Of a stretch of DNA of 64,000 bases, positions 26,121 to 35,381 are shown one piece after another. How positions within the stretch are numbered: the first letter of the stretch is position 1; the number at the start of each line of letters is the position of its first letter. The notes below the pieces were generated by a model, which saw nothing but the letters and a program-made list of their open reading frames with translations, was not told the origin of the DNA and ran no database searches. The translations under genes and the position numbers were made by a program. The DNA comes from Rickettsiales bacterium (GTDB taxonomy: Bacteria > Pseudomonadota > Alphaproteobacteria > Rickettsiales > SXRF01), in the NCBI GenBank assembly GCA_041396965.1, contig JAWKXN010000001.1, forward strand, positions 620,001-684,000, given 5' to 3'.

Positions 26121-26807
26121 ATGGTTTCCAGTACAGTAACAACAGATGTTGATAATATAAACAACATACTGAATAAGAATTTAAGCTCTAATGATAAGGC
26201 ACGGGCTAAAGCGCAAGCCAATCAGGAGGACTTCTTGAAACTACTTACCACACAATTGCAAAATCAAGATCCAACTGAGCCAACCGATACAAATCAGCTA
26301 ACTGAGCAAATAGCTACCCTAAGTCAAGTAGAGCAACAGATAAATACCAATAATAATTTGGAGAAACTTATCAATCTATTCAACTCAACCTTACTTAATA
26401 GCGTGGTGGGATATATAGGAAAGCAGATTGAGACAGAGGGAGATAAGGGCGTTTTGCAAAATGGTAAGGCAAGTTTTGTCTATAACCTTGAACAGGCGGC
26501 GGATAATGTGACTGTTCAGATTTTAGACCCAGCTAGAAATATAGTGTTTGATGGAAATGGCACAAATTTTGCAGGACGTAATGAAGTGATATGGGACGGA
26601 AAGGATAAAGACGGTAATCAACTCGCGGATGGTGTTTATACGCTGAAGGTAGTTGCTAAGGATTCTTCAGGTGATGACATAAAATCTACTACATCTACCG
26701 CAGGGGTGGTTACGTCGGTTGACTCAAAAGATGGTCATACAAGATTAATGTTGGGAGATATAGAAGTGGAACTAAGTGAGGTTAATTCGGTGAGGCAGTC
26801 AATCTAA
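26121..26807 (+). CDS. flgD: Flagellar hook assembly protein (hook cap)
   Basis: FlgD forms the temporary cap on which FlgE polymerises. The 228-residue protein has the N-terminal FlgD motif QEDFLKLLTTQLQNQDPTEPTDTNQLTEQIATLSQVEQ (from about residue 36), the segment SVVGYIGKQIE (about 94), and the C-terminal FlgD-Ig/tudor part with WDGKDKDGNQLADGVYTLKV (about 154-173). Its length is usual. GGAGG at 26111-26115 directly after the fliK stop supports the start and operon membership. Confidence 0.96.
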   Translation: MVSSTVTTDVDNINNILNKNLSSNDKARAKAQANQEDFLKLLTTQLQNQDPTEPTDTNQLTEQIATLSQVEQQINTNNNLEKLINLFNSTLLNSVVGYIGKQIETEGDKGVLQNGKASFVYNLEQAADNVTVQILDPARNIVFDGNGTNFAGRNEVIWDGKDKDGNQLADGVYTLKVVAKDSSGDDIKSTTSTAGVVTSVDSKDGHTRLMLGDIEVELSEVNSVRQSI

Positions 26808-26871
26808 GATGTTTTAGTTATTAGTATAATAAGAATAACAAATTATATAGGTAAAGTTAAAGAGAGGTTTT

Positions 26872-29800
26872 ATGAGTTTATATGGTGCTTTATACGCTGG
26901 TGTAGCTGGTCTTAGCGCGCAAAGTAATAGGATCGGTATCATTTCTGATAATATCGCTAACGTAAATACCGTAGGTTATAAAGGTAACAGAGGAGGGTTT
27001 GAAAGCCTTGTTACCAGTTCCTCCTCTCAGTCTGAATTCTCTCCGGGTGGTGTTGTCGGACTCAATCAACAGCTTGTTGACAAGCAAGGTCTGTTGCAGT
27101 CAACAGATTCCACTACTGACATCGCTATATCAGGTGATGGGTTCTTTGTGGTCAACCAACAAGCGGATGGTAACGGACAAGTTTTATATACTCGTGCCGG
27201 TTCTTTTACTCCTGACTCTACCGGAAATTTCCGTAACGCCGCTGGGTTTTTCTTGCAGGCATGGCCGCTTGATCGTGAAGGTAGACTTCCAGGTGAGAGT
27301 GGTAACTTAAACACTAATTCCAGCGCTAACTTGAGTAGTTTGCAGACGGTTAACGTAAACAACCTAACCGGTGTCGCCGCTTCTACTTCAACTGTCTCAG
27401 TGGGCGCTAATCTTGACGCTTCGCAAGCGACGTATCCCGGTGCTTTTGGTACTGTCGCACCGGATCCTTTTCACATACAGAACGGAAGTCTTGCCGCAAA
27501 GGATATTTTGGTGCCAGGTGGTCCAAATAGTCTTACCAGAGGTGATAGGATAACTATCTCAACAGGGCAGGGGATAAGTAATACCTACCGTTATAGTGGT
27601 TTTACCTTTGGTCGTGATGTAACGAATGCTTCTTCTGTTGGTGATAACGGACAGGCTGTTATCTCATCACCGGATACTCTGACTATTGCTCCAGCGGCTC
27701 TTGCTAACAATCCTGTTACTACCGGAGCCGCCGCTAGTACCACTGTTACTATAACTGATACAGCTCATGGTCTTACAACAGGTGACGCGGTAACTCTTGC
27801 TGGTCTTGCTGGGGTTGATGGTATTCCAGCCGGTGAGCTTAACACAACTCATATAGTGACCGTAGTTGACGCTAATACTTATACTATAACAACAACTACC
27901 GGAGCCGCTGTTGGTGGCGTAAATGGTGGCGGTGCTTCTGGTACGCAAGAACCATTACCGTTTACCTCTACTTCTGGTAGTAACGTTATAAAAGTAAGGC
28001 ATGTAGGACATGGTCTGGTTACTGGTGAAGTGTCATCATTAAGTGGAAATACAGGGGCTTTCGGTGGTATACCGGCTGGTGACCTAAATAGCCAATTTGT
28101 GGTAACCGTAATTGATGCTGACCATTATAATGTAACGGTGGCGTCCACCGCTACCTCTACCGCTGGTGGTGGGGCTGGTACTGTGGTGTCAACAACCAGA
28201 TTATTTAGTGGTGCTATTCTAGACGCTTCCAACGCTACAACCAGATTCTTGGCTAATGCTGGGACGAGTTCATTTAGTTCGTCAGCGCTAAGTTTTACTT
28301 TAACCACAGCGGCAACCGGTACTGTTACTTTTACCTATACTTCCGCTTCGCCGAACGCACAGCTTGGGCAGTTTAATACAATGAGTAATCTAGCGGACGC
28401 TATCAATTCGGTAGTTGGTCTTTCCGCTCGTGTATCTGATAATAGATTATATATAGCGCCAACAGACGCGAATTCCGCTCTGACATTCGCTAATGGCGCG
28501 AGTGTGGGAACAGCTGGTCCTCCTGTGCAATGGGGTATTGATTGGATTCGTGAGCTTGGACTTGCTGACCTGTCCACAGGATCTGATAGATTTTCTTCTC
28601 TGGAAGGTCTTTCAAATCTAGTGAATAATTCATCTGGTCTTAGTGCTTCAGTACAAAACGCGCTGTCTACTGCTAGTGTTACCATTAATGTTGATGATCC
28701 GCTAGATACTATTACTTTCTCGGATCTTCCAGCTATAGCAAACGTTACTTTAGGTACGACACCATTTAGCACAACGGTAGGAAGCGGAGTGGTAACTGTT
28801 ACGTTGCCTTCGGCTCCGACACCAGCTTATGCGACTGGTGATATTATAGATATGGGAACGCTTGCGGGTGGTCCTTATAATGGTATATCAGCCGCTAACT
28901 TATCAGGTCAATTCTCAATAACCGTCGTAAACAGTACGACTTTTACTATTGTCGCGAAAAACGGAGCTTTAGCAACTGGTGGAGGTCTTACCGGACCAAC
29001 TGGTATTTCAATGGTACAACCACAAAACTCAGGAAGTCTGGTAGCGGAACTCGGGTTGGTAGCATCTCTAAATAATGCTACATACACAGCTCAGACAACC
29101 GGTGCTATAGGTCCGGCTTATGATCCGACTGACGCTAATAAAAATATGGCAGGTGGCGCAATTACCTCCCAGTTCAGTCGTCCTATAAGGGTTTTTGACT
29201 CTCTTGGTACCGGACATGACCTTAATATGTCTTTCATTAAAACAGCGGTGAACACTTGGGCGGTTGAGATATTCGCCGCTGACGCGACGGAAGTCACCAG
29301 TCCTTTCCCGAACGGTCAACTCGGAACTGGAACTCTGACGTTTAATGGAGATGGTAGCTTACAAAGCGTAAGCAGTGGACTAGCTAATCCGGTAAGTGTT
29401 ACTTGGAATAATGGCGCTGTATCAAGTAGTATAAATTTTAATTGGGGAACCGCCGGTTCACCATTTGGTACGCCAAACGCGGTGACAATTGGTAAGACAG
29501 ATGGATTCAGTCAATTTGATAATGCTTATCGGGTTAACTTTGTAAATCAAAATGGCGCGGCGGTGGGTGACCTCACCGGCGTGTCAATTACTGATGAAGG
29601 CTTAGTTGTTGTAAGCTTTAGTAATGGTGAGACCCAAAATCTATTTAGAATACCGCTTGCTGATTTCGCGAATCCTAACCAATTACTAACATCCTCTGGT
29701 AACGTGTTCCTGCAATCAGCGGAGTCAGGTGAGGTCAATCTGCGTCAATCAGGAAGTAGTGGAGTTGGAGAAATATCAGCGTCCTCACTTGAACAGTCAA

Positions 29801-29922
29801 ATGTAGAGCTCGCCGACCAGCTTACGGATATGATCGTAGCCCAACGGGCCTATCAGGCAAATACCAAAGTTATATCAACTACTGACCAGTTATTAAGTCA
29901 GTTGAACGATATATTAAGGTAG
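26872..29922 (+). CDS. flgE: Giant flagellar hook protein FlgE (1016 residues)
   Basis: The N-terminus (SLYGALYAGVAGLSAQSNRIGIISDNIANVNTVGYKG) and C-terminus (SSLEQSNVELADQLTDMIVAQRAYQANTKVISTTDQLL) are those of FlgE. The FlgE D2-type segment FSRPIRVFDSLGTGHDLNMSFIKTAVNTWAVEIFA begins at about residue 766. Usual FlgE proteins have 400-450 residues, but here some 500 extra lie between about 150 and 765. They contain three copies of a module with the pattern HGL-x-TG-(D/E)...G-I-P-A-G-(E/D)-L-N...V-T-V-(V/I)-D-A at about 282-345, 368-440 and a more divergent 637-705. These look like FCCH-type domains of phage tail proteins. AGAGAGG precedes the ATG. Confidence 0.95.
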   Translation: MSLYGALYAGVAGLSAQSNRIGIISDNIANVNTVGYKGNRGGFESLVTSSSSQSEFSPGGVVGLNQQLVDKQGLLQSTDSTTDIAISGDGFFVVNQQADGNGQVLYTRAGSFTPDSTGNFRNAAGFFLQAWPLDREGRLPGESGNLNTNSSANLSSLQTVNVNNLTGVAASTSTVSVGANLDASQATYPGAFGTVAPDPFHIQNGSLAAKDILVPGGPNSLTRGDRITISTGQGISNTYRYSGFTFGRDVTNASSVGDNGQAVISSPDTLTIAPAALANNPVTTGAAASTTVTITDTAHGLTTGDAVTLAGLAGVDGIPAGELNTTHIVTVVDANTYTITTTTGAAVGGVNGGGASGTQEPLPFTSTSGSNVIKVRHVGHGLVTGEVSSLSGNTGAFGGIPAGDLNSQFVVTVIDADHYNVTVASTATSTAGGGAGTVVSTTRLFSGAILDASNATTRFLANAGTSSFSSSALSFTLTTAATGTVTFTYTSASPNAQLGQFNTMSNLADAINSVVGLSARVSDNRLYIAPTDANSALTFANGASVGTAGPPVQWGIDWIRELGLADLSTGSDRFSSLEGLSNLVNNSSGLSASVQNALSTASVTINVDDPLDTITFSDLPAIANVTLGTTPFSTTVGSGVVTVTLPSAPTPAYATGDIIDMGTLAGGPYNGISAANLSGQFSITVVNSTTFTIVAKNGALATGGGLTGPTGISMVQPQNSGSLVAELGLVASLNNATYTAQTTGAIGPAYDPTDANKNMAGGAITSQFSRPIRVFDSLGTGHDLNMSFIKTAVNTWAVEIFAADATEVTSPFPNGQLGTGTLTFNGDGSLQSVSSGLANPVSVTWNNGAVSSSINFNWGTAGSPFGTPNAVTIGKTDGFSQFDNAYRVNFVNQNGAAVGDLTGVSITDEGLVVVSFSNGETQNLFRIPLADFANPNQLLTSSGNVFLQSAESGEVNLRQSGSSGVGEISASSLEQSNVELADQLTDMIVAQRAYQANTKVISTTDQLLSQLNDILR

Positions 29923-30297
29923 TTATTTAGCGTAAAAAAATATATTTTTACTAGAATATTTTTTATTTTGTCTCTACATAATCAATACGCTACCAAAATG
30001 TAGAGTGTTAATAGGATAATATTCCATCTGTTCTATATTTTTTAGCATTTGTTATATTTAATAGCAGTATTGCTGATTAAATGGTTAATAGTGTTGGTTT
30101 AATTGTAAATAATTTGTTTATTTTATCTTGACATAAGGAATGGTATTATCTATGTAAAACATGTTGTTTTGTTGTGGTTTATGTTATAGACAACATACCT
30201 CTTTGGTTGGTTGCGATTTACAGTAATTTGCAATCTATTGCTTTGTTCCTTTACATGGTTTTTATAAATAAAAAAATATTTTTAGCGAGTTTTTATA
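29923..30297 (+). promoter_or_regulatory. Gene-free stretch: inverted repeats and a promoter for the next gene
   Basis: No gene is seen here. An AT-rich hairpin (GTAAAAA/TTTTTAC, about 29933-29952) followed by T-rich DNA may end the flgE transcript. A perfect 8-base inverted repeat (CTCTACAT 29972-29979 with ATGTAGAG 29998-30005) follows. A good -35 TTGACA (30128-30133) with TATGTA (30151-30156) 17 bases on would give a leader of about 135 bases before the ATG at 30298. No known riboswitch was recognised in that leader. Confidence 0.5.
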
Positions 30298-30696
30298 ATG
30301 AGAAAATTAAATTTGACGGCGAAAAGATTAACAGCGGTAAGTGCTCCTAGAAGAAATCTAGATTCTGATATTATGGAACCTAACATGATGCTTGACCCTC
30401 GTTATTTGCGCCAGTCTTCCTCTCTTATTCAGGACGCTCTGCAGAAGGGGTTTGATGTTCTGCAGCTTGCCAATGGCGATATAGTTACTACCGGTACCAA
30501 AATAGTAGTTCATCAATATACATGGGATGATGCTAAAGGAAAATTGGTAAAGGCTAAAACTGACTCTCGTAAGTTAAGGAAAGCGGAAGGCGAAAATGAA
30601 GAGAGCGATTTTGATAGTGACTCCGAGAGATCTGGTGATAGTGAATTAAGAGCTGAGACTCTGGCTGAGCGTATATTGGAAAGTGAAGAATATTAG
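30298..30696 (+). CDS. Hypothetical protein with basic start and acidic tail
   Basis: I do not recognise this 132-residue protein with certainty. It begins with a basic stretch (RKLNLTAKRLTAVSAPRRN). A compact middle follows (LIQDALQKGFDVLQLANGDIVTTGTKIVVHQYTWD, about 42-76) that looks like a small alpha/beta domain. It ends in a strongly acidic, Ser-rich tail (about 98-132). There is no signal peptide or membrane segment. It is a single-gene unit: own promoter upstream and a clear terminator at 30721-30753. A link to small uncharacterised rickettsial proteins is possible but unproven. Confidence 0.65.
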   Translation: MRKLNLTAKRLTAVSAPRRNLDSDIMEPNMMLDPRYLRQSSSLIQDALQKGFDVLQLANGDIVTTGTKIVVHQYTWDDAKGKLVKAKTDSRKLRKAEGENEESDFDSDSERSGDSELRAETLAERILESEEY

Positions 30697-30720
30697 TTAC
30701 AATCATATTCTCTATTAAGA

Positions 30721-30753
30721 AAAACTCCCTGAGGGAATTTGGGGAGTTTTTTT
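30721..30753 (+). terminator. Rho-independent terminator after the 132-residue gene
   Basis: AAAACTCCC (30721-30729) pairs with GGGAGTTTT (30742-30750), closing a short loop that contains a second small pairing, and is followed by further T residues. It lies 25 bases after the stop. Confidence 0.9.
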
Positions 30754-30767
30754 ATGCCTATAGTAAT

Positions 30768-30886
30768 TTGGTTTTGTGCCGCTGAGCTAAGCGAAAAGTA
30801 CGACCAGTAGGTCGTGTCAGTCCTGAGCTATGCTCCATGCGAGGGACAGTAGTCCTGTAGCGGGAGCGAAATAAATTTATTTTTGT
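30768..30886 (+). repeat. REP-like dispersed intergenic element, short form
   Basis: This element shares both ends with the one at 40551-40788. The 5' part has TTGGTTTTG, GCC-CT-AGCTAAGC and GGTCGTG-CAG-CCT; the 3' part has AGTAGTCC-GTAGCGGGAGCGAAATAA-TTTATTTTT. Internal hairpins include ACGACC-AGTA-GGTCGT (30800-30815). The differences between copies are scattered transitions, as in an old repeat. The 232-base gap between the terminator and pheT holds nothing else recognisable. Confidence 0.7.
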
Positions 30887-30968
30887 GAGAAAAAATAAAG
30901 GCAATTTACTATAGTTTGCCCCATTGGTTTACTTTGCATAAAAATAAACTAAAAATACTATATAAATA

Positions 30969-33374
30969 CTAATTCCTTAGAACTCCACCAAAGCCTTTTT
31001 CCGCTGCTTTTATAATATCATCGCTTACTTTAGCGATTTCTTGTTCGGACAAAGTTTTATCGGTAGGTTGTAAGCTGACCTTTACCGCCACTGATTTTTT
31101 ATTTTCCGCTATTCCTTTACCGCTATAAATATCAAAAATCTCAACATTATTTATGAGATTTTTATCAGCTTTCCCAATCTCTTTTATTACGACATCAGAG
31201 GACACACTATCATCTATTGTAAAGGCAAAATCACGCTCTACCGTCTGGTAATCCGATAGTTTTAACACAGGCTTTGTTGTAGTATTGTTACGAGCTTGCG
31301 GTATATTTTCTAGAAATACCTCAAAAGCAGCTATACGTTCTTTGCTGTCAAAATCAAAGTCTCTATTGATAATTGGGTTAATCTCACCGAAATACGCCAA
31401 TATATTTTTCCCAAGAACAAAAGCACCACTACGATTTGGATGATAATATTTAGGCAGATTATCAGTTCTTACCTCAAACTTATTTACACCAAGCGTAGCG
31501 AGCAACCGTGCCACTATTTTTTTACTATCCATAGTTTGCGTGTCACGAAATTGTTTCGTAAACAAACCATTCGCGTAATTATAATCTTCTATTTTACCAG
31601 CATATATACCGCTTGCCACTGTTTGTTGTTCCTCCGGTTTTATGCCATGAAATTGTAGACCAATCTCAAATAATGATAAATTATTAAAGCCTCGCGCTCT
31701 ATTACGTTTTGCCGCTTCTAGCATATTAGGTAATATTGACGGACGCATAGTATCAAGTTCGGCGTTAATCGGATTTATGATGGTTAGTTCATCATTATTT
31801 CCACCAAATATTTTTGCTTGCGCGCTAGGTAGAAATGACCAGCTCTTTACTTCCAGCATCCCACTCTCAGCAAGTAACCTTTTGCTCGTTTTTATTCTTT
31901 TTTGTAATGCCGTTAGTATTGATTTAGTTATTTCAGGATTTTTGGGAAGAGGGGTGGTTGGTATATTCTCATAACCATAAATCCTAACTATTTCCTCTAT
32001 CAGATCAGCGTCATTTTCAATATCTGCCCGCCATGATGGAGGCGTACAAACCGCAAATGAATCATTGTTTTCTACGCTAAAACCAAGATTTTTTAATATT
32101 AATATGGAATCCTCAGCGCTAATATCAATACCACTTATTTTTTTAACCTTACCCAGATCAAGCTTTACTTCCTTTTTCCAGTCAGGTGTCTTTCCAGCAT
32201 ATACTAATTTACTTGCCACACCACCGCAGATTTCCGTTATCATTGATGCGGCTCTTTTCGCCGCTTCTTCCACGAAAGCTACATCAACGCCACGCTCAAA
32301 ACGATAGCGCGCGTCGGAGTCTATTTGTAAAATACGTCCTGAGTTAGCTATCTGACTTGCCTCAAATAAAGCCACCTCAAGAAATATATTTTTAGTATCA
32401 TTACTACATCCAGAAAGGCTGCCACCAATAATCCCACCAATAGCGACCGGATTTTTCTCATCAGCTATTACAGTTATATCATTTGATAATCCATACTCCT
32501 TATCGTCAAGAGCCAGTATTTTTTCACCATCTTTTGCTAGCCGAACATTTATGTTCCCATTTAGCTTGTCAGCATCGTAAACATGCAGCGGTCTACCTAA
32601 ATCAAAAGTGAAATAATTAGTTATATCCACCAAAGCGGAAATAGATTTTTGTCCGATAGATTCCAAACGTTTTTTTAGCCAATCGGGACTTACGATATTA
32701 TTTACATTTTTGATATGGCAACCGATAAATTGCTTGCAAGCGTTACCTTCTTCTATGGTCACAGATATTGGAGAATTATGATTTCCATCACCAAAATTTA
32801 TTTCAGTAAGAGGTTTTAATCTGCCAATACCGCTTGCCGCGAGGTCTCTTGCTATACCATGAACACCTAGACAATCAGCCCTATTTGGGGTTATCGCTAT
32901 TTCTATTACTGGATCATTAAGCCCTAAAACTTCCGCTACTTTTGTCCCAACACCCGCTTCGGGAAGCTCTATGATACCTTCGCTGCTTTCAGCAATACCT
33001 AATTCTTCTTCCGAGCATAACATGCCGCGGCTCTCAACATCACGTATCTTGCTTTTTTTGATAATCATACCGTTTGTAGGAATTACGCTTCCTTCTTTAG
33101 CAAGCGCCACATAAATACCAGCGCGAGCGTTTGCCGCGCCACAAACTATTTGTAAAATTCCTTCATCACTTTCAACCTTACAAACTTTTAGCTTATCCGC
33201 CTTCGGGTGTTTTTCCGCTTCAATTATTTTAGCGACGGTAAAATCAGCTAGTTGTTTTCCTTTATCCTCAACATTTTCTACCTCCAACCCGATAGCCGTG
33301 AGCTTATCGGTTATATCCTGAAGAGAAGCCTCAGTTTCCAGATGTGATTTGAGCCATGATAATGTGAATTTCAT
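30969..33374 (-). CDS. pheT: Phenylalanine--tRNA ligase beta subunit
   Basis: PheT joins PheS in the alpha2-beta2 enzyme that charges tRNA-Phe. The 801-residue protein has an EMAP-like tRNA-binding domain at the start (HPKADKLKVCKVE, IVCGAANARAG), the B3/B4 editing domain, the B5 region, a catalytic-like core with RPSILPNMLEAAKRN (about 545), and a C-terminal anticodon-binding FDX-ACB domain (about 710-801, SDYQTVERDFAF...). The length is normal. It starts two bases after the pheS stop. Confidence 0.97.
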   Translation of the reverse strand: MKFTLSWLKSHLETEASLQDITDKLTAIGLEVENVEDKGKQLADFTVAKIIEAEKHPKADKLKVCKVESDEGILQIVCGAANARAGIYVALAKEGSVIPTNGMIIKKSKIRDVESRGMLCSEEELGIAESSEGIIELPEAGVGTKVAEVLGLNDPVIEIAITPNRADCLGVHGIARDLAASGIGRLKPLTEINFGDGNHNSPISVTIEEGNACKQFIGCHIKNVNNIVSPDWLKKRLESIGQKSISALVDITNYFTFDLGRPLHVYDADKLNGNINVRLAKDGEKILALDDKEYGLSNDITVIADEKNPVAIGGIIGGSLSGCSNDTKNIFLEVALFEASQIANSGRILQIDSDARYRFERGVDVAFVEEAAKRAASMITEICGGVASKLVYAGKTPDWKKEVKLDLGKVKKISGIDISAEDSILILKNLGFSVENNDSFAVCTPPSWRADIENDADLIEEIVRIYGYENIPTTPLPKNPEITKSILTALQKRIKTSKRLLAESGMLEVKSWSFLPSAQAKIFGGNNDELTIINPINAELDTMRPSILPNMLEAAKRNRARGFNNLSLFEIGLQFHGIKPEEQQTVASGIYAGKIEDYNYANGLFTKQFRDTQTMDSKKIVARLLATLGVNKFEVRTDNLPKYYHPNRSGAFVLGKNILAYFGEINPIINRDFDFDSKERIAAFEVFLENIPQARNNTTTKPVLKLSDYQTVERDFAFTIDDSVSSDVVIKEIGKADKNLINNVEIFDIYSGKGIAENKKSVAVKVSLQPTDKTLSEQEIAKVSDDIIKAAEKGFGGVLRN

Positions 33375-33376
33375 AA

Positions 33377-34438
33377 TTATAGTCCGCTCACTAAATCGGG
33401 AATATGCATAGGGTTAAACCCATAATGAGAAAGCCAGCGTATATCTGAGCCAAAAAAATCACGAAGATCCGGCATCCCGTATTTAAGCATGGCAAGTCTC
33501 TCAATCCCCATACCAAAAGCGAAACCTTGCCATTCGTTAGAGTCTATTCCACAATTCTCTAGCACTTTCGGATGTACCATACCGCAACCACCAATCTCTA
33601 GCCAATCGCTGCCTACGCCAATTTTAAGGCTATCACGACTACGCTCGCATCCTATATCAATTTCCGCTGACGGCTCAGTAAACGGAAAAAAGCTAGGTCT
33701 AAAACGTATCGGAACTTCATCAAGATTAAAAAACACTTTCAGAAACTCACTTACACAGCCCTTTAAGTGTCCCATATTTATATTTTTATCTATCGCCACC
33801 CCTTCAATTTGATGAAACATCGGAGTATGGGTCAGATCCGAGTCACAGCGATAAGTGCTACCGGCGGCGATAAAGCGAAATGGCGGTTTGCCGGAACGCA
33901 TGGTACGAATCTGTACTGGTGAGGTATGCGTTCTAAGCACAGTTTTATTATCACCATTGCCACGCAGATAAAAAGTATCATGCATTTGCCGCGCCGGATG
34001 CGACTCCGATATATTAAGCGCGGTAAAATTATGCTCATCATCCTCAATATCAGGACCAGTCTTAGAAACAAATCCAAGATCAGCGAATATAGCGGTTATC
34101 TCATCACTAACCTGAGTTATCGGATGAATTTTCCCCACGCTATACGGGTATGGAGGTAAGGTTACGTCAAGCCTATCTGAATCTATGTAAGACTGTATCT
34201 CGCTGTCAGCGAGTAATCGCTTTTTTTCTTCTATGGCTTCTGTTATTTTTTGCTTTACTATGTTGAGTTTCGCTCCAAATTCTTTGCGTTCCTCAGGGGG
34301 AAGTGATCCTAGCTTTTTAAGTTCCTCAGTAAGTCTACCTTTTTTGCCGAGTATAGAAACACGCTGTCGCTCAAGAGTTTCCGACGACGTACAAGCAGCT
34401 ATAGAATCAAGGGACTGTAAGAGAAGAGAGTCAGGCAT
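33377..34438 (-). CDS. pheS: Phenylalanine--tRNA ligase alpha subunit
   Basis: The 353-residue catalytic subunit shows an N-terminal coiled coil, HPITQVSDEITAIFADLGF (about 105-123), motif 2 region FIAAGSTYRCDSDLTHTPMFHQIEG (about 189-213), and motif 3 GFAFGMGIERLAMLKYGMPDLRDFF (about 316-340). It aminoacylates tRNA-Phe together with PheT. The 99-base gap to rplT contains a 9-base-pair inverted repeat (34465-34516) that may be an attenuator or processing site. Confidence 0.97.
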   Translation of the reverse strand: MPDSLLLQSLDSIAACTSSETLERQRVSILGKKGRLTEELKKLGSLPPEERKEFGAKLNIVKQKITEAIEEKKRLLADSEIQSYIDSDRLDVTLPPYPYSVGKIHPITQVSDEITAIFADLGFVSKTGPDIEDDEHNFTALNISESHPARQMHDTFYLRGNGDNKTVLRTHTSPVQIRTMRSGKPPFRFIAAGSTYRCDSDLTHTPMFHQIEGVAIDKNINMGHLKGCVSEFLKVFFNLDEVPIRFRPSFFPFTEPSAEIDIGCERSRDSLKIGVGSDWLEIGGCGMVHPKVLENCGIDSNEWQGFAFGMGIERLAMLKYGMPDLRDFFGSDIRWLSHYGFNPMHIPDLVSGL

Positions 34439-34464
34439 AACTAAAAAATACTTCCTAAAAGAAC

Positions 34465-34516
34465 AGGTAAGGGCTAAATCAATATGGGTTTTTTATCAAA
34501 ACCGCAACCCTTACCT
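34465..34516 (-). promoter_or_regulatory. Hairpin between rplT and pheS
   Basis: AGGTAAGGG (34465-34473) and CCCTTACCT (34508-34516) pair perfectly. In the transcribed (minus) sense the loop encloses a second hairpin (GGTTTT/AAAACC), and the outer stem is followed by GTTCTTTT, 30 bases before the pheS start. It could be a partial terminator or attenuator setting pheST relative to the ribosomal proteins. No phenylalanine-rich leader peptide was found. Confidence 0.55.
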
Positions 34517-34537
34517 ATCTTGAATCGCAAAAATTTA

Positions 34538-34900
34538 TTAGGACGCTTTAGCCAGAGCCGCTTTAGACTGCTCAACTATCACCTTAAAAGCTTCCGGCTC
34601 ACGAGTAGCGAGATCAGATAGAACTTTACGATCTATTTCTATGCCAGCTTTTATAAGCCCACCAATAAATTGAGAGTAAACCATTCCGTGTTCACGCACC
34701 CCAGCGTTTATACGCTGTATCCACAGGCTACGGAAATTACGTTTTTTAACGCGACGATCACGGTATGCGTATTGCAAACCTTTTTCTACTTTCTGACGAG
34801 CGACGGTGATACAACTCTTAGAGCGACCACGATAGCCTTTTGCCATTTTTAGAATTTTTTTACGACGGGCGCGATTCGCGCCACTTTTTGCGTGTGCCAT
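34538..34900 (-). CDS. rplT: 50S ribosomal protein L20
   Basis: L20 is a 23S-rRNA-binding assembly protein. The 120-residue sequence has the basic N-terminal extension ([19 protein letters not shown]), [39 protein letters not shown] and [17 protein letters not shown], all typical. It follows rpmI by 30 bases. In other bacteria L20 can repress its own operon. Confidence 0.98.
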   Translation of the reverse strand: MAHAKSGANRARRKKILKMAKGYRGRSKSCITVARQKVEKGLQYAYRDRRVKKRNFRSLWIQRINAGVREHGMVYSQFIGGLIKAGIEIDRKVLSDLATREPEAFKVIVEQSKAALAKAS

Positions 34901-34930
34901 ATGTTATTTTCCTTTTAAGCTTAACAAGAC

Positions 34931-35134
34931 CTAATATGAACCGTTAGGCATATATTGAACGATGCGGTGAGTATCAGATTCATCAAGAATAGTAGTCCCG
35001 CGCGCATTACGGATAAAGCGATTGGTACGTTTGCTCATACCATGACGCTTTCCAGCTTGAGAGGCAACAACCTTGCCGGTAGCTGTGAAACGAAAACGCT
35101 TCTTACAGCTGCTTTTAGTTTTTAATTTTGGCAT
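34931..35134 (-). CDS. rpmI: 50S ribosomal protein L35
   Basis: The 67-residue protein is a full L35: [21 protein letters not shown] followed by [16 protein letters not shown] and a C-terminal segment ending VQYMPNGSY. infC, the usual upstream partner, is absent: the next gene upstream is the divergent Bax-inhibitor-like gene. The roughly 150-base upstream region contains, in the transcribed sense, a possible hairpin GTTCGGG/CCTTGAAC around 35206-35230 that could serve L20 control, but this is speculative. Confidence 0.97.
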   Translation of the reverse strand: MPKLKTKSSCKKRFRFTATGKVVASQAGKRHGMSKRTNRFIRNARGTTILDESDTHRIVQYMPNGSY

Positions 35135-35322
35135 TTTACTCTTCCTTATTTGTTTTTATTTATTAGTTATCAAATCCATTAAAAAGCCATCAAAAAAGCT
35201 TTTATACTAGGCGTTCAAGGCAATGCCCGCCCGAACACCCGTACGGTAAAGGTATGTGCTTGTTACAGTAAAAAAACAGCTAAATCAAGTAATATATTTT
35301 TTGCTTAATTTTCCGGTTTCTC

Positions 35323-35351
35323 TTGAAATACGACTTTATGCAGCCTATAAT
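35323..35351 (+). promoter_or_regulatory. Sigma-70-type promoter of the Bax-inhibitor-like gene
   Basis: TTGAAA (35323-35328), 17 bases, TATAAT (35346-35351). The start would be near 35358, giving a 24-base leader with AGGAGG (35371-35376) before the ATG at 35382. Confidence 0.8.
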
Positions 35352-35381
35352 ACATATACAACTGTAATTTAGGAGGAAATC

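Noticed and set aside
30697..30968. A protein gene in the region between the 132-residue gene and pheT
   Set aside because: Frames are short and interrupted; the DNA is explained by a terminator and a dispersed repeat.
35206..35275. tRNA-like or small RNA sequence upstream of rpmI
   Set aside because: GC-rich stretches and a short hairpin are present but there is no cloverleaf, no T-loop GTTCGA-type motif in the right place, and no acceptor stem.
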